NCBI RefSeq assembly: GCF_042686195.1
Contig: NZ_JBHUOQ010000001.1
Location: 1,550,001 to 1,614,000 of the forward strand
DNA from: Corticicoccus populi
GTDB lineage: Bacteria; Bacillota; Bacilli; Staphylococcales; Salinicoccaceae
DNA: 64,000 bases
Direction: 5' to 3'
Shown one piece after another: positions 1 through 8,176 of this stretch; within the stretch, counting starts at the first letter, position 1; every line of letters starts with the position of its first letter. The position numbers and the translations under genes are program-made. Below the pieces are notes generated by a model, which saw only the letters and a program-made list of their open reading frames with translations, did not search any database and was not told the origin of the DNA.

Positions 1-655
1 CCATCTTGTTCGGTGCATTTTTATGGCAGCCGCGGTCAGTTAAATAGTAGTCATGCCCCTGATACATTGTTGAATTTTCAGGCATAGAATCATCCAGTTC
101 TTCCGGTACATAACCGCCCATGCCGACTTCTCCGCCGTTTGCTTCTGCTGTACGCTGGTCGGAAATCTGTTTTAAGAATCCAAGCTGATCTTCAACCGGT
201 ACCACACGGTCGATACCTTCTCTGAACAATGAACCGATATCCACCATGCTCACTGTTGCGAGAGATTTAATCCGGCGGTCCGTCTGTGCTGCTGCGACTG
301 TGTAGCCGCCGCCTGCACATACACCAAGTGCTGCGATTCTGTCGTTATCGACAAAGTCCAGTGTCGTCAAGAAATCAACAGATGCTCTGACATCTTCTGT
401 ACGTGCATACGGATCTTCTAAATATTTTGGTTCGCCTTCACTTTCACCCTGGTGGGATGCATCGTAAACCACTGTCACGTAACCTGCTTCAGATAATTTC
501 TCTGCATACATGCCGGCTGTCTGTTCTTTAACCCCGCCGCCCGGGTGTGCCACTGTAATGGCTGCGTATTGTTTATTCTCATCAAAATCTTTCGGAACAA
601 AAAGGTTCGCTGCTAATTTGTTTTGTTTACTTTTAAAACTTACTGACTGACTCAT
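1..655 (-). CDS. Alpha/beta hydrolase, dienelactone-hydrolase-like (3' end outside window)
   Basis: The reading frame starts at an ATG at 655 behind a perfect AGGAGG and runs off the left edge, so the C-terminus is missing. About 218 residues are visible. A GxCxGG nucleophile elbow (GVCAGGG, about residue 112) carries cysteine rather than serine, as in dienelactone-hydrolase relatives such as the YcjY group. An HPGGG oxyanion-type motif lies near residue 38. Substrate unknown; probably a cytosolic esterase or hydrolase. It is divergent from the TetR gene at 848, with overlapping promoters and palindromes between them, so it is probably that regulator's target. The catalytic Asp and His expected downstream cannot be checked here. 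Confidence 0.85.
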   Translation of the reverse strand, partial: MSQSVSFKSKQNKLAANLFVPKDFDENKQYAAITVAHPGGGVKEQTAGMYAEKLSEAGYVTVVYDASHQGESEGEPKYLEDPYARTEDVRASVDFLTTLDFVDNDRIAALGVCAGGGYTVAAAQTDRRIKSLATVSMVDIGSLFREGIDRVVPVEDQLGFLKQISDQRTAEANGGEVGMGGYVPEELDDSMPENSTMYQGHDYYLTDRGCHKNAPNKM

Positions 656-709
656 TTATAATTCCTCCTAAATTAAAATTGGAATACTCCAGTCATTAAT
701 ACACTCGAT

Positions 710-777
710 TCACTAAATACTCTTGAGTGTCTTAGTGACCTTGTGTATAATATAATACATGATACATACTTTATCAA
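710..777. promoter_or_regulatory. Divergent promoters overlapping an inverted repeat
   Basis: On the + strand TTGAGT (723-728), 17 nt and TATAAT (746-751) form a strong sigma-A promoter for the TetR gene. On the - strand TTGATA (772-777), 17 nt and TATATT (749-754) form a promoter for the hydrolase. An inverted repeat with 7-bp arms (TCACTAA at 710-716, TTAGTGA at 732-738) covers the -35 region of the + promoter and is a natural operator. Function is inferred from position. Confidence 0.6.
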
Positions 778-796
778 TTACCAGCATAGAACAAAC

Positions 797-810
797 GTGT
801 CTTATGACAC
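797..810. promoter_or_regulatory. Palindrome GTGTC-N4-GACAC upstream of tetR
   Basis: A perfect 5-bp-arm palindrome with a 4-nt centre lies in the leader of the TetR gene. A closely similar palindrome with the same arms and spacing occurs at 22331-22344, upstream of the aldehyde dehydrogenase. It may be a second operator for the TetR protein. Inference only. Confidence 0.4.
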
Positions 811-847
811 ACATACTTAAAAGTGGGTATTAAATGGAGGGATTTAC

Positions 848-1393
848 ATGAAAGTTATGGATAGAAGACAGATAAAAACCCAGTCGGCAATCAAAACGTC
901 ATTTTTAACTCTACTCGAGAATGACGGCTTTGATGAAATTACTGTTAAAGGAATTGCCGAGGAAGCAGATATCGGAAGGAAAACATTTTATCTTCATTAT
1001 ATAGATAAGTTTGAACTACTCGATACAATTGTCGACAGCTACCTTTTAGAATTGAAGGAAATATGTGAGTACAAGAAAGACATTGACCTATCCAAAGGTT
1101 CCATTATCTGGTTTGAATTCTTTGAGGAGAATAAAGCCTTCTTTGCTTCTTTATTTAAAAGTACGACCACTTTTTCCTTCAGACGCAAACTATTGACGTT
1201 TATCAAGGATGATTTAGAAGCAAGAACGGGCACTGCCCTCGACGAAATGGATGAAGTCAAAAAGAAAGTCACACTTAAATTTTTAAGTATGGCTGTTGTC
1301 GGCGTTGTTGAATCATTTCTGCTTGATGAACTGGATGCAGATATGGAAGATGTCGCAGTACAGGTTGGAGAGCTTGTGTATCACAATCTTTAA
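848..1393 (+). CDS. TetR/AcrR family transcriptional regulator
   Basis: 181 residues. An N-terminal TetR helix-turn-helix lies at about residues 28-50 (ITVKGIAEEADIGRKTFYLHY), with an all-helical ligand or dimer domain after it. The short C-terminal domain resembles the DhaS-like TetR_C_8 group. The start is fixed by GGAGGG six nt upstream of the ATG. The gene is divergent from the alpha/beta hydrolase and shares its intergenic palindromes, so autorepression plus control of the hydrolase is the simplest reading. The ligand is unknown. A bidirectional terminator follows. Confidence 0.9.
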   Translation: MKVMDRRQIKTQSAIKTSFLTLLENDGFDEITVKGIAEEADIGRKTFYLHYIDKFELLDTIVDSYLLELKEICEYKKDIDLSKGSIIWFEFFEENKAFFASLFKSTTTFSFRRKLLTFIKDDLEARTGTALDEMDEVKKKVTLKFLSMAVVGVVESFLLDELDADMEDVAVQVGELVYHNL

Positions 1394-1403
1394 AAACTGC
1401 CAT

Positions 1404-1443
1404 AAAAAATAAGCCTCTCAATATAGAAAGGCTTATTTTTTAT
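1404..1443. terminator. Bidirectional intrinsic terminator
   Basis: An AATAAGCCT / AGGCTTATT stem is flanked by A-rich sequence on one side and T-rich sequence on the other. It serves both the TetR gene (+) and the dihydrouridine synthase gene (-), overlapping the latter's stop codon. Confidence 0.8.
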
Positions 1444-2405
1444 TCATTTTCAAAGTTAAATTCATCCAGTAAATGCCGGACTTCATCTGTTGTTTCTGTA
1501 CTCATCATTTTATGACGAAGCTCACCTGCGCCTCTGAATCCTTTAACGTAAATCTTAAAGAATCTTCTGAGCGGCTTAAACGCACGGGATTCATTCTCTG
1601 TGTATTTATCAAATAAATCCAGGTGCAGTCTAAGCAGCTTTATATTTTCCTCGCTGGTGTGCTCTTTCGGTTCCTTTTCAAACGCAAATGGATTTTTAAA
1701 TATACCACGGCCGATCATCACACCGTCAATACCGTACTTCTCAGCGAGTTCCAAACCTTTTTCCCGATCCGGAATATCACCGTTAATCGTCAGCATCGTT
1801 TCAGGTGCCACTTCATCACGCATCTCTTTAATCGCTGAAATAAGTTCCCAGTGTGCATCCACCTTGCTCATTTCTTTTCTTGTCCGGAGATGGATGGATA
1901 AATTCGCAATATCCTGTTTGAAAACATGTCTCAACCAGTCGCTCCATTCATCAATGTCAGTATATCCAAGTCTCGTCTTCACACTGACCGGCAGGCCGCC
2001 CGCCTTCGCTGCCTGAATAATTTCCGCCGCCCTTTCAGGCCTTAAAATCAAGCCACTGCCTTTACCTTTTGATGCCACATTCGGGACCGGGCAACCCATG
2101 TTGAGATCGATACCTTTAAAACCCATTTCAGCCATGCCGATACTCATTTCTCTGAAATGTTCCGGTTTGTCTCCCCAAATATGGGCAACCATCGGCTGTT
2201 CATCTTCCGTAAACGTCAATCGTCCTCTGACACTGTGTATACCTTCCGGGTGACAAAAACTCTCCGTGTTTGTAAACTCCGTAAAGAACACATCCGGGCG
2301 TCCTGCTTCACTGACGACATGACGGAACACAACATCAGTCACATCTTCCATCGGTGCCAATATAAAAAACGGTCGTGGTAAATCACGCCAAAAATTTTCT
2401 GCCAT
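1440..2405 (-). CDS. dus: tRNA-dihydrouridine synthase
   Basis: 321 residues, the normal length for the Dus family. It reduces a uridine in the tRNA D-loop to dihydrouridine using FMN and NADPH, in the cytosol. Diagnostic motifs are an N-terminal APMEDVTD FMN-barrel strand, the catalytic cysteine in LNMGCPVPN (Cys105) and the KTRLGY motif (residues 143-148). The barrel is followed by the small helical tRNA-binding domain. Which U position it modifies cannot be told from sequence alone. A possible promoter (TTGTGT at 2489-2494, 17 nt, TAATAT at 2466-2471, minus strand) lies about 65 nt upstream. Confidence 0.95.
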   Translation of the reverse strand: MAENFWRDLPRPFFILAPMEDVTDVVFRHVVSEAGRPDVFFTEFTNTESFCHPEGIHSVRGRLTFTEDEQPMVAHIWGDKPEHFREMSIGMAEMGFKGIDLNMGCPVPNVASKGKGSGLILRPERAAEIIQAAKAGGLPVSVKTRLGYTDIDEWSDWLRHVFKQDIANLSIHLRTRKEMSKVDAHWELISAIKEMRDEVAPETMLTINGDIPDREKGLELAEKYGIDGVMIGRGIFKNPFAFEKEPKEHTSEENIKLLRLHLDLFDKYTENESRAFKPLRRFFKIYVKGFRGAGELRHKMMSTETTDEVRHLLDEFNFENE

Positions 2406-2593
2406 CTTTCCTTCAATCCTCTTATCTATAAAATCAATATTATATGAATTATTTTCACCATGATGATATTACCACATGTTGAAACCTTACACAAAACAAA
2501 CTTTATACTAAAAATAAAGTTCCCTGACAGTTCTGTATCTTTACCGTACGTTTGAAGCAGCAGACCTTTGGTATTTCTGTTGTACTTAACACT

Positions 2594-2920
2594 CCGGAAT
2601 CGAAGTTTTTATTCCACCTGTGACGTTTTACTGGTTGGAACGCTACAGATTCACTTAATTCAGACGACCTGTGGTGTTTCACTATCTGAAATGCTACAGA
2701 TTCGTTAAACAGAGGTCACCTGTAGCGCTCAACGACACAGATTCACCAATTTCAGACAATCTGTACCGTTTCAACACCTGAAATGCTACAGATTCGTTAA
2801 ACAGAGGTCACCTGTAGCGCTCAGCGACACAGATTCACTTAATTCACGGGACCTGTACCGTTTCACCACCCGAAACGCTACAGATTCATCAAATAGAGAT
2901 CATCTGTCGCACGCCGAAAG
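2594..2920. repeat. Three-copy 92-bp tandem array of paired palindromes
   Basis: The octamer ACAGATTC recurs at 2645, 2696, 2737, 2788, 2829 and 2880. The spacings are exactly 51, 41, 51, 41 and 51, so the period is 92 bp with two half-units. Copies are 2645-2736, 2737-2828 and 2829-2920, with a decayed half-unit at about 2594-2644. The first two 41-bp halves differ at one base; the third has diverged. Each half can fold: GCTACAG pairs with CTGTAGC inside the 41-bp unit, and CTGTA-n-CGTTTC pairs with GAAACG-n-TACAG across units. The period is not a multiple of three and no open frame spans it, so it is non-coding. It fills most of the 582-bp gap between dus and the DUF2200 gene. No known repeat family is recognised. 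Confidence 0.85.
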
Positions 2921-2987
2921 CGTTCAGCCCCAGCCACCCATAAGTCAGAGCAAATTATCCCTGAATGACATCAAATAAAGTACCCGG

Positions 2988-3338
2988 CTAATGTCTGAGG
3001 ATTTTCTCCATGGATTTCCCTCTGGCGAGTTCATCAACCATCTTATCCAGGTAACGGATTTCCCGCATAATTTCCTCTTCTATTTCTTCAATACGGACAC
3101 CGCATATGACACCTTTGATCAGCGTACGGTTTTCATTCATCCGTGGCGCTTCCTTAAAGAACGTTTTAAAATCTGTCCCTGATTCAAGCACATGATTAAG
3201 ACCCGCTTCATCATATCCGGTCAGCCAGAAGATAATTTCATCTACTTCCTCTTTTGTACGTCCCTTCCGCTCTGCCTTATTAATATAATGGGGATATACA
3301 CTATTCACGCTCATTGAATAAATTTTATGTTCAGCCAT
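2988..3338 (-). CDS. DUF2200 family protein
   Basis: 116 residues from the ATG at 3338, which sits a proper distance (10 nt) behind AAGGAG; an ATG three codons earlier is too close to it. The sequence matches the DUF2200 pattern: an N-terminal HKIYSMSVNSVYPHYI, KAERKGRTKEEVDEII, GVICGVRIEEIEE and a C-terminal RYLDKMVDELARGK. Biochemical function of the family is unknown; it is a small cytosolic helical protein. It overlaps the 3' end of the acetyltransferase gene by 8 nt, so the two are co-transcribed. The repeat array lies just downstream. Confidence 0.85.
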   Translation of the reverse strand: MAEHKIYSMSVNSVYPHYINKAERKGRTKEEVDEIIFWLTGYDEAGLNHVLESGTDFKTFFKEAPRMNENRTLIKGVICGVRIEEIEEEIMREIRYLDKMVDELARGKSMEKILRH

Positions 3339-3915
3339 TAGTATCATTCTCCTTAATATCTATCTGCTTAATCAACCTCGCCGGATTGCCGCCGACAAAC
3401 ACATTGTCCGGTACATCTTTAGTCACAACGGCTCCCGCACCGACCACAACATTATCTCCTATAGTCACGCCGGGATTCACAATCACACCGCCGCCCATCC
3501 AGACATTATCACCAATCATCACGGGACGACCTTTCTCAAGACCGGAATTCCTCTCATCGGGGTCAAGAGGGTGTGTCGCTGTATAAATTTGAACACCCGG
3601 TCCGAGCATACAGTTCTTACCGATACGTATTTCGCATACATCAAGGAAAGTGCAGTCATAGTTGGCAAAGAAATTTTCTCCGACAAATGTATTAAAACCA
3701 TAGTCAAAGCGGATATTCGGCTCCATATGAATTTTCCCGCCGGTACTGCCAAGCAGCTGCTTCAATATATTGATACGCTTCTCTTTCTCACCGTCCAATG
3801 ATTCATTGAATGCTCTCACCAGAGATTTTGTTATGACCCGGTCCTCTATCAGTTCCAGGTCTTCAGGATCATACATTTCTCCTGACAGCATCTTTTCTTT
3901 TTCAGTTTTTTCCAT
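3331..3915 (-). CDS. maa: Maltose/galactoside O-acetyltransferase-type hexapeptide acetyltransferase
   Basis: 194 residues. An N-terminal helical Mac domain (about 5-60, beginning KEKMLSGEMYDPEDLEL) is followed by a left-handed beta-helix of hexapeptide repeats (about 65-190). His115 in TATHPLDP corresponds to the catalytic histidine of LacA-type enzymes. It transfers acetyl from acetyl-CoA to a sugar hydroxyl, possibly for detoxification of non-metabolised sugars; the acceptor is not certain. First gene of a two-gene operon with the DUF2200 gene. Confidence 0.9.
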   Translation of the reverse strand: MEKTEKEKMLSGEMYDPEDLELIEDRVITKSLVRAFNESLDGEKEKRINILKQLLGSTGGKIHMEPNIRFDYGFNTFVGENFFANYDCTFLDVCEIRIGKNCMLGPGVQIYTATHPLDPDERNSGLEKGRPVMIGDNVWMGGGVIVNPGVTIGDNVVVGAGAVVTKDVPDNVFVGGNPARLIKQIDIKENDTNG

Positions 3916-4001
3916 TCACATCACCTCTAAATCATTACTCTGTTTGATTAATCTCTCTGCATCGGAATATACTAAGTATATTATATCCCAGGAGGCTGCA
4001 C

Positions 4002-4514
4002 ATGAATATTAATGATTATTTAAAGACATCCAAAATACTGGACGGGACCTTTCCCGAACTTGAAAGTACACCGGACAGTCCATTTACTTTATTTAATAAA
4101 TGGCTCAGTGACGCATTTGAATCCGGCAGCGATGAACCTGCAGTGATGGTGTTAAGTACAGTGGAGGATCACACACCTGATTCAAGGGTTGTTTTACTGA
4201 AAGCTGTGGATGATTCCAGCCTGTATTTCGAAACGGCAAAACCACGGTCGAAAGTCAGACAGCTGCACGGCAATCATAATGTCGCTGCCAATTTCTACTG
4301 GCCGCCCCTCGGCAGGCAGGTTCGTATTCAAGGAACGGCTGTATTAACAGACGATTTTTCACACGTTGCTGATAATCTGGATGCACCGGAACGGGACTTA
4401 AACGTTTATCATATCATTCCCTATCGTTTTGAATTCTACCAGGCAGTCACAGCAGGCTATAAACGGTTTGAATATGTATTAGAAGACAACAGATGGCTAC
4501 AGCACACATTGTAA
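4002..4514 (+). CDS. PNPOx-like flavin-binding protein, shortened
   Basis: 170 residues with the split-barrel flavin fold of pyridoxamine 5'-phosphate oxidase. Visible family motifs are SRVVLLKAVD near residue 67, ETAKPRSKV near 84, and ANFYWPPLGRQVRIQG near 105. Compared with PdxH (about 215 residues) the segment between the last barrel strand and the C-terminal RFEFYQ block is shortened, losing much of the substrate-binding arm. It is therefore more likely a PdxH-like paralogue than the pathway enzyme. The ATG follows AGGAGG at normal spacing, and a strong terminator follows. Confidence 0.85.
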   Translation: MNINDYLKTSKILDGTFPELESTPDSPFTLFNKWLSDAFESGSDEPAVMVLSTVEDHTPDSRVVLLKAVDDSSLYFETAKPRSKVRQLHGNHNVAANFYWPPLGRQVRIQGTAVLTDDFSHVADNLDAPERDLNVYHIIPYRFEFYQAVTAGYKRFEYVLEDNRWLQHTL

Positions 4515-4518
4515 TTAC

Positions 4519-4547
4519 ATTCCGGTAAACATTACCGGAATTTTTTA
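4519..4547 (+). terminator. Intrinsic terminator of the PNPOx-like gene
   Basis: A 10-bp perfect stem (ATTCCGGTAA with its complement, loop ACA) is followed by six T residues. Confidence 0.85.
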
Positions 4548-4555
4548 TCTTTATA

Positions 4556-4591
4556 ATATAGATAATTTTCTATATAGATGATATTCTATAT
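4556..4591 (+). promoter_or_regulatory. ArsR operator, two overlapping inverted repeats
   Basis: Half-site ATATAGA and its complement TCTATAT alternate with 6-nt spacers: ATATAGA at 4556-4562, TCTATAT at 4569-4575 overlapping ATATAGA at 4572-4578, then TCTATAT at 4585-4591. This gives two identical 20-bp palindromes 16 bp apart, just upstream of arsR. The family is known to bind such repeats over its own promoter. The exact -10 is ambiguous (TATAAT at 4552-4557 is one candidate). Confidence 0.65.
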
Positions 4592-4615
4592 TTTGGACTT
4601 AAGGAGGACATTCGT

Positions 4616-4933
4616 ATGTATAAAGATTTATCAAAAACTTTAAAAACAATCGGCGATAAAAATCGCCTGGAAATTATTGATCTGCTGTCATGCGGTGAAT
4701 TGTGTGCGTGTGACCTCTTGGAACATTTTCCCTTCTCGCAGCCAACACTCAGCCACCACATGAAGGCGCTTGTTGCAGAGGGAATTGTGACAGATAAAAA
4801 GGAAGGTACAAAAACCATCTACACATTGAACCGGCAAAAATTAGATGACACATTTCTTCTTTTGAACCAGTTAACACATAATCAGTCCCCTTGTATCTGT
4901 GATCATATTTCAGAAGGAGAATGTTCATCATGA
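4616..4933 (+). CDS. arsR: ArsR-family arsenic-responsive repressor
   Basis: 105 residues. It carries the ArsR winged helix-turn-helix with the metal-sensing ELCACDLL helix (Cys30, Cys32) followed by the recognition helix FSQPTLSHHMKAL. The cysteine pair is the As(III)/Sb(III) site of the family; two further cysteines at the C-terminus (CICDH) could add ligands. It represses the operon until arsenite binds. The start follows AGGAGG. The stop overlaps the arsB start as ATGA, showing translational coupling. Confidence 0.95.
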   Translation: MYKDLSKTLKTIGDKNRLEIIDLLSCGELCACDLLEHFPFSQPTLSHHMKALVAEGIVTDKKEGTKTIYTLNRQKLDDTFLLLNQLTHNQSPCICDHISEGECSS

Positions 4934-6219
4934 CACTGCTTGCTGTAATTATTTTTCTCGCCACGTTAACATTTGTCATCTGGCAGCCGAAAGGACTCGA
5001 TATCGGAATTACTGCAATGATCGGGGCAGCGGTCTCGATACTGACAGGTGTTGTTTCATTATCAGATGTTACTGAAGTGACAGGTATTGTATGGAATGCA
5101 ACATTAACCTTTGTTGCTGTCATTATCATCTCTTTAATACTTGATGAGATCGGCTTCTTTGAATGGGCGGCTAGACATATGGTTCTCGCCTCAAAGGGAA
5201 GCGGCATTAAAATGTTTGTCTACATATCATTACTTGGTGCAGTTGTTGCGGCATTTTTCGCAAATGACGGGGCAGCACTGATACTGACACCTATTGTACT
5301 GGCGATGGTACGCCAGTTAAAATTTGAAGATAAAATCATCTTCCCGTTTATTATTGCGAGCGGTTTTATTGCAGATACGACATCACTGCCGCTCATTGTC
5401 AGCAATCTGGTTAACATTGTATCCGCGGATTATTTCAATATCGGGTTTTTAGAATATTTCCTTAGAATGATTATTCCGAACCTGTTTTCGCTCACCGCGA
5501 GTATTATTGTATTGTGGCTGTATTTCAGAACATCCATCCCGAAAACATTCTATCCAGGTGACTTAAGTCCGCCTGAAGAAGCAGTAAAAGATAAACGTCT
5601 GTTTAAGTATTCCTGGGTCATTTTATCTGTTCTCTTCGCCGGTTATCTCGTAAGTGAATTCATCCAGATTCCTGTTTCCATCATTGCCGGTACCGCTGCT
5701 GTTATTTTTCTTATTTTAGCCGGGCAGTCGAGAGCTGTGAACACAACAACAGTCATCAAGGATGCTCCGTGGAATATTGTTGTCTTTTCCATAGGTATGT
5801 ATCTCGTCGTCTTCGGTTTAAAAAATGCAGGTATTACACTCATCCTTGCAGACATTCTTTCAACAGTCAGTGAATACGGCATGTTCGCAGCCGTTATGGG
5901 TATGGGTTTTATCGCAGCATTTCTGTCATCCATTATGAATAATATGCCTACTGTACTTATTGACGCTATTGCAATTGACCAGTCCGGTGTCAGCGGCACC
6001 TTAAAAGACGGATTGATTTACGCCAATATTATCGGCTCCGATCTAGGTCCGAAGATTACACCCATCGGATCTTTAGCGACGTTGTTATGGCTTCACGTTC
6101 TGTCTCAAAAAGGTGTCCGGATTCCGTGGGGTGTTTACTTTAGAACCGGTATCATTATTACCATCCCTGTTCTGTTTGTCACACTCGTCGGACTGTACAT
6201 TACTTTTTTATTATTTTAA
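4930..6219 (+). CDS. arsB: Arsenite efflux pump ArsB
   Basis: 429 residues, about 12 membrane segments. The N-terminus (WQPKGLDIGI) and the FFANDGAALILTPIV segment are hallmarks of ArsB. It exports arsenite or antimonite across the cytoplasmic membrane. An ATG nine nt earlier is possible, but the one at 4930 has the correct spacing to AAGGAG and overlaps the arsR stop codon. No arsC reductase follows, so arsenate reduction must come from elsewhere in the genome. Confidence 0.95.
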   Translation: MTLLAVIIFLATLTFVIWQPKGLDIGITAMIGAAVSILTGVVSLSDVTEVTGIVWNATLTFVAVIIISLILDEIGFFEWAARHMVLASKGSGIKMFVYISLLGAVVAAFFANDGAALILTPIVLAMVRQLKFEDKIIFPFIIASGFIADTTSLPLIVSNLVNIVSADYFNIGFLEYFLRMIIPNLFSLTASIIVLWLYFRTSIPKTFYPGDLSPPEEAVKDKRLFKYSWVILSVLFAGYLVSEFIQIPVSIIAGTAAVIFLILAGQSRAVNTTTVIKDAPWNIVVFSIGMYLVVFGLKNAGITLILADILSTVSEYGMFAAVMGMGFIAAFLSSIMNNMPTVLIDAIAIDQSGVSGTLKDGLIYANIIGSDLGPKITPIGSLATLLWLHVLSQKGVRIPWGVYFRTGIIITIPVLFVTLVGLYITFLLF

Positions 6220-6225
6220 TCAATA

Positions 6226-6257
6226 AAGCACTGACTTCGTTAACGAAATCAGTGCTT
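6226..6257. terminator. Terminator hairpin between convergent arsB and membrane gene
   Basis: AAGCACTGA pairs with TCAGTGCTT, extended by TTCG/CGAA across a TTAA centre. It lies between two convergent genes; the flanking T tracts are short. Confidence 0.65.
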
Positions 6258-6261
6258 CATA

Positions 6262-6903
6262 TTATTTCTTTTTACTTGGAAATACGGTATATGACCATGA
6301 ATAAATAAAATCAACCGCAAAGACTAACGCCCAAAGTATTCCGATTGAAAACGTCACATCACTGGAATACGGTGAATGTTCGGCATCCCCTGCCTCAATC
6401 CACGAAAAATCCGTCAAATACTTCCCCGCTTCAGAGAAACTGTCAGTCCCCATTGACCACAAAATACCCTGTCCCGTCAAAAATACAATCGTATGTATGA
6501 TTGATGTCATTCTATATTTTCCTGCAATATACTTTGGATCTTTATTCTTCTCTATCACTGCACGGTCTTTATCTGACAGTAAATCAACACCCCGCATACC
6601 TCCGATTTTCCGCCTCATCCAGCGGTCAAGTTTCAGAAAATCAAAAATACCGAATGTCACTGCATATAATACAAATACAGTGATCACTATTTGAAAAGTT
6701 GAAATTTCTCCTGTTTCCCTGAATATAAAAAGTGCAAGGGCCACTTCCAAAATAAGCAGAAGGAGAAACAGTACAATAAATAACACGCTGACACGCGGTT
6801 TCATAAACCAGTACCGCAATATCCCGAATGCCATTAAAGACAGCACCGACAGAATTTCAAGTACGATAAATATTTCCCACTGGTAATCGAGCATCCAATT
6901 CAT
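6262..6903 (-). CDS. Conserved integral membrane protein, unknown function
   Basis: 213 residues with about five hydrophobic segments, near residues 10-30, 38-60, 70-92, 132-152 and 188-208. A basic cytoplasmic loop lies between the third and fourth (KLDRWMRRKIGGMRG then a charged stretch). No catalytic motif is recognised. The C-terminus ends in three lysines, consistent with an inside tail. The start follows AAGGAG. It may be co-transcribed with the VOC-family gene upstream, 44 nt away. I do not recognise a named family. Confidence 0.75.
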   Translation of the reverse strand: MNWMLDYQWEIFIVLEILSVLSLMAFGILRYWFMKPRVSVLFIVLFLLLLILEVALALFIFRETGEISTFQIVITVFVLYAVTFGIFDFLKLDRWMRRKIGGMRGVDLLSDKDRAVIEKNKDPKYIAGKYRMTSIIHTIVFLTGQGILWSMGTDSFSEAGKYLTDFSWIEAGDAEHSPYSSDVTFSIGILWALVFAVDFIYSWSYTVFPSKKK

Positions 6904-6947
6904 AAAACTGCTCCTTTTTTAAAATAAGGTTTCTGTTTAAACTCTGA

Positions 6948-7379
6948 CTAAAACACCAGCATGCCATTCTCATCATAATTAAAATCAGGTCCCCACGCTA
7001 CTTCCCAGTAATACCCGTCAGGATCTGAAAAATATGCATGGTAGCCGCCCCAGAAAACATCCTGCGGTTCTTTTACAATTTCGGCACCGGATTTTCGGGC
7101 ACGGCTGATGACCGCATCCACATCCTCTTTGTTCTGAACGTTATATGCCAGCGTAATGCCGCTGAATCCCGGAGATGTAGCGGGTGGATGCTGCCGGTTG
7201 ATATCTTCCGCCAGCAGTTGAAGCGGGTACAGTTCGAATTTCGTTCCCGGTGTGTTAAAGAAAATCACTTCCGGATTGTCACGGGTTTCATCTGTTTGAA
7301 AACCAAGTAAGTCTCTGTAGAAGCGGACAGACTTTTCCATATTTCTCACACCTAAACATATACATGTCACTTTATTCAT
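6948..7379 (-). CDS. VOC (glyoxalase/bleomycin-resistance fold) family protein
   Basis: 143 residues from the ATG at 7379, which lies 8 nt after GGAGG; an in-frame ATG seven codons earlier overlaps that site. Two beta-alpha-beta-beta-beta modules are visible: CLGVRNMEKSVRFYRDLLGF at the start and the terminal HAYFSDPDGYYWEVAW. The latter holds the metal-ligand Glu of this superfamily. It may be a glyoxalase, dioxygenase or thiol transferase; the reaction cannot be assigned. It lies 24 nt downstream of the ElaA-like gene. Confidence 0.85.
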   Translation of the reverse strand: MNKVTCICLGVRNMEKSVRFYRDLLGFQTDETRDNPEVIFFNTPGTKFELYPLQLLAEDINRQHPPATSPGFSGITLAYNVQNKEDVDAVISRARKSGAEIVKEPQDVFWGGYHAYFSDPDGYYWEVAWGPDFNYDENGMLVF

Positions 7380-7403
7380 TACACATTCCTCCGATATCAT
7401 CAG

Positions 7404-7838
7404 TTATATTTTAAGTATCATGTCCATATGGGGAATGCCGTCCTCCAGATAGACTTCAGATACTGTTTCAAAGCCGAAAGATTCATAAAATGATTTCAAA
7501 TATTCCTGCGCAGAGATTTTAATAGATTTCCCGGGAAATCTTTCTTTAATCTCATTAATACTCTTTTCAACAATGCCCCTGCCAAGTTTCAAGCCCCGGT
7601 ACTCTTTAACAGTCAGTACCCGGCCGAAAGATGCATAATCCCCGCCTTCCATAATTCTCGCATAGGCTGCGACTTTATCTTTGTCTTTTAAAATAATATG
7701 TACTGCCGTTTCATCGGTATCGTCCACTTCCTGATATGGACAGTCCTGCTCTACTACAAATACTCTGACCCGTTCTTTGAATATATCAAACAGTTCTTTC
7801 TGTGATAATTCATCCAGTGATTTCGCAATATACTCCAT
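7404..7838 (-). CDS. ElaA-like GNAT N-acetyltransferase
   Basis: 144 residues. The start is fixed by AGGAGG 7 nt before the ATG at 7838. Features match the ElaA branch of GNATs: LFDIFKERVRVFVVEQDCPYQEVDDTD at the N-terminus, an acetyl-CoA pyrophosphate loop YRGLKLGRGI near residue 90, and KISAQEYLKSFYESFGF near the C-terminus. The acceptor is unknown. The small membrane-protein pair lies upstream beyond a terminator. Confidence 0.9.
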   Translation of the reverse strand: MEYIAKSLDELSQKELFDIFKERVRVFVVEQDCPYQEVDDTDETAVHIILKDKDKVAAYARIMEGGDYASFGRVLTVKEYRGLKLGRGIVEKSINEIKERFPGKSIKISAQEYLKSFYESFGFETVSEVYLEDGIPHMDMILKI

Positions 7839-7912
7839 ATGTATTCCTCCTGTGATGTTCATTTATACCAGTATATAATACTCTCCTGTATTACTAAAAT
7901 GCTTATATCAAT

Positions 7913-7941
7913 AAAAAAGCTCTGCCGGGAGCAGAACTTTT
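7913..7941 (-). terminator. Intrinsic terminator of the small membrane-protein operon
   Basis: Read on the minus strand, a GC-rich TCTGC-type stem with a CCCGG-type loop is followed by six T residues, immediately after the stop codon at 7940. Confidence 0.75.
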
Positions 7942-8176
7942 ATTCTTCTACAGTATCTTTCTTTTTAAATAACTGATTCCTGAACACTATAAATGCAATA
8001 ATCAAAAGCAAATTGATGATAAACATCACTAAATAATAGACACTGACGTCACCACTGAATAAATACCAGCCGTAACGTATGGTATTAAAAAATATCAGTC
8101 CAATTAAAATATAATTAAATAACAAACATACCCCTCCGAATATATAATTTTTCTTTAAAGCACCCTTCTCCAACAC
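7940..8176 (-). CDS. Small two-helix membrane protein
   Basis: 78 residues, two transmembrane helices (about 12-33 and 44-65) with basic ends. No family recognised. The start is GTG at 8176, overlapping the stop codon of the gene before it by one base; the TTG codon that follows is an alternative with better spacing to AAGGA. Translational coupling with the partner gene suggests a two-subunit membrane complex, possibly transport or stress related. Function is unknown. Confidence 0.65.
   Translation of the reverse strand: MLEKGALKKNYIFGGVCLLFNYILIGLIFFNTIRYGWYLFSGDVSVYYLVMFIINLLLIIAFIVFRNQLFKKKDTVEE

Noticed and set aside
2645..2920. CRISPR-like array
   Set aside because: Repeat spacing is regular but the intervening sequence is itself repeated (51/41-bp units), so there are no unique spacers, and no cas genes are present.
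4002..4514. pdxH, the pyridoxine-pathway oxidase
   Set aside because: The substrate arm is shortened by tens of residues, so only the flavin-binding fold is claimed.
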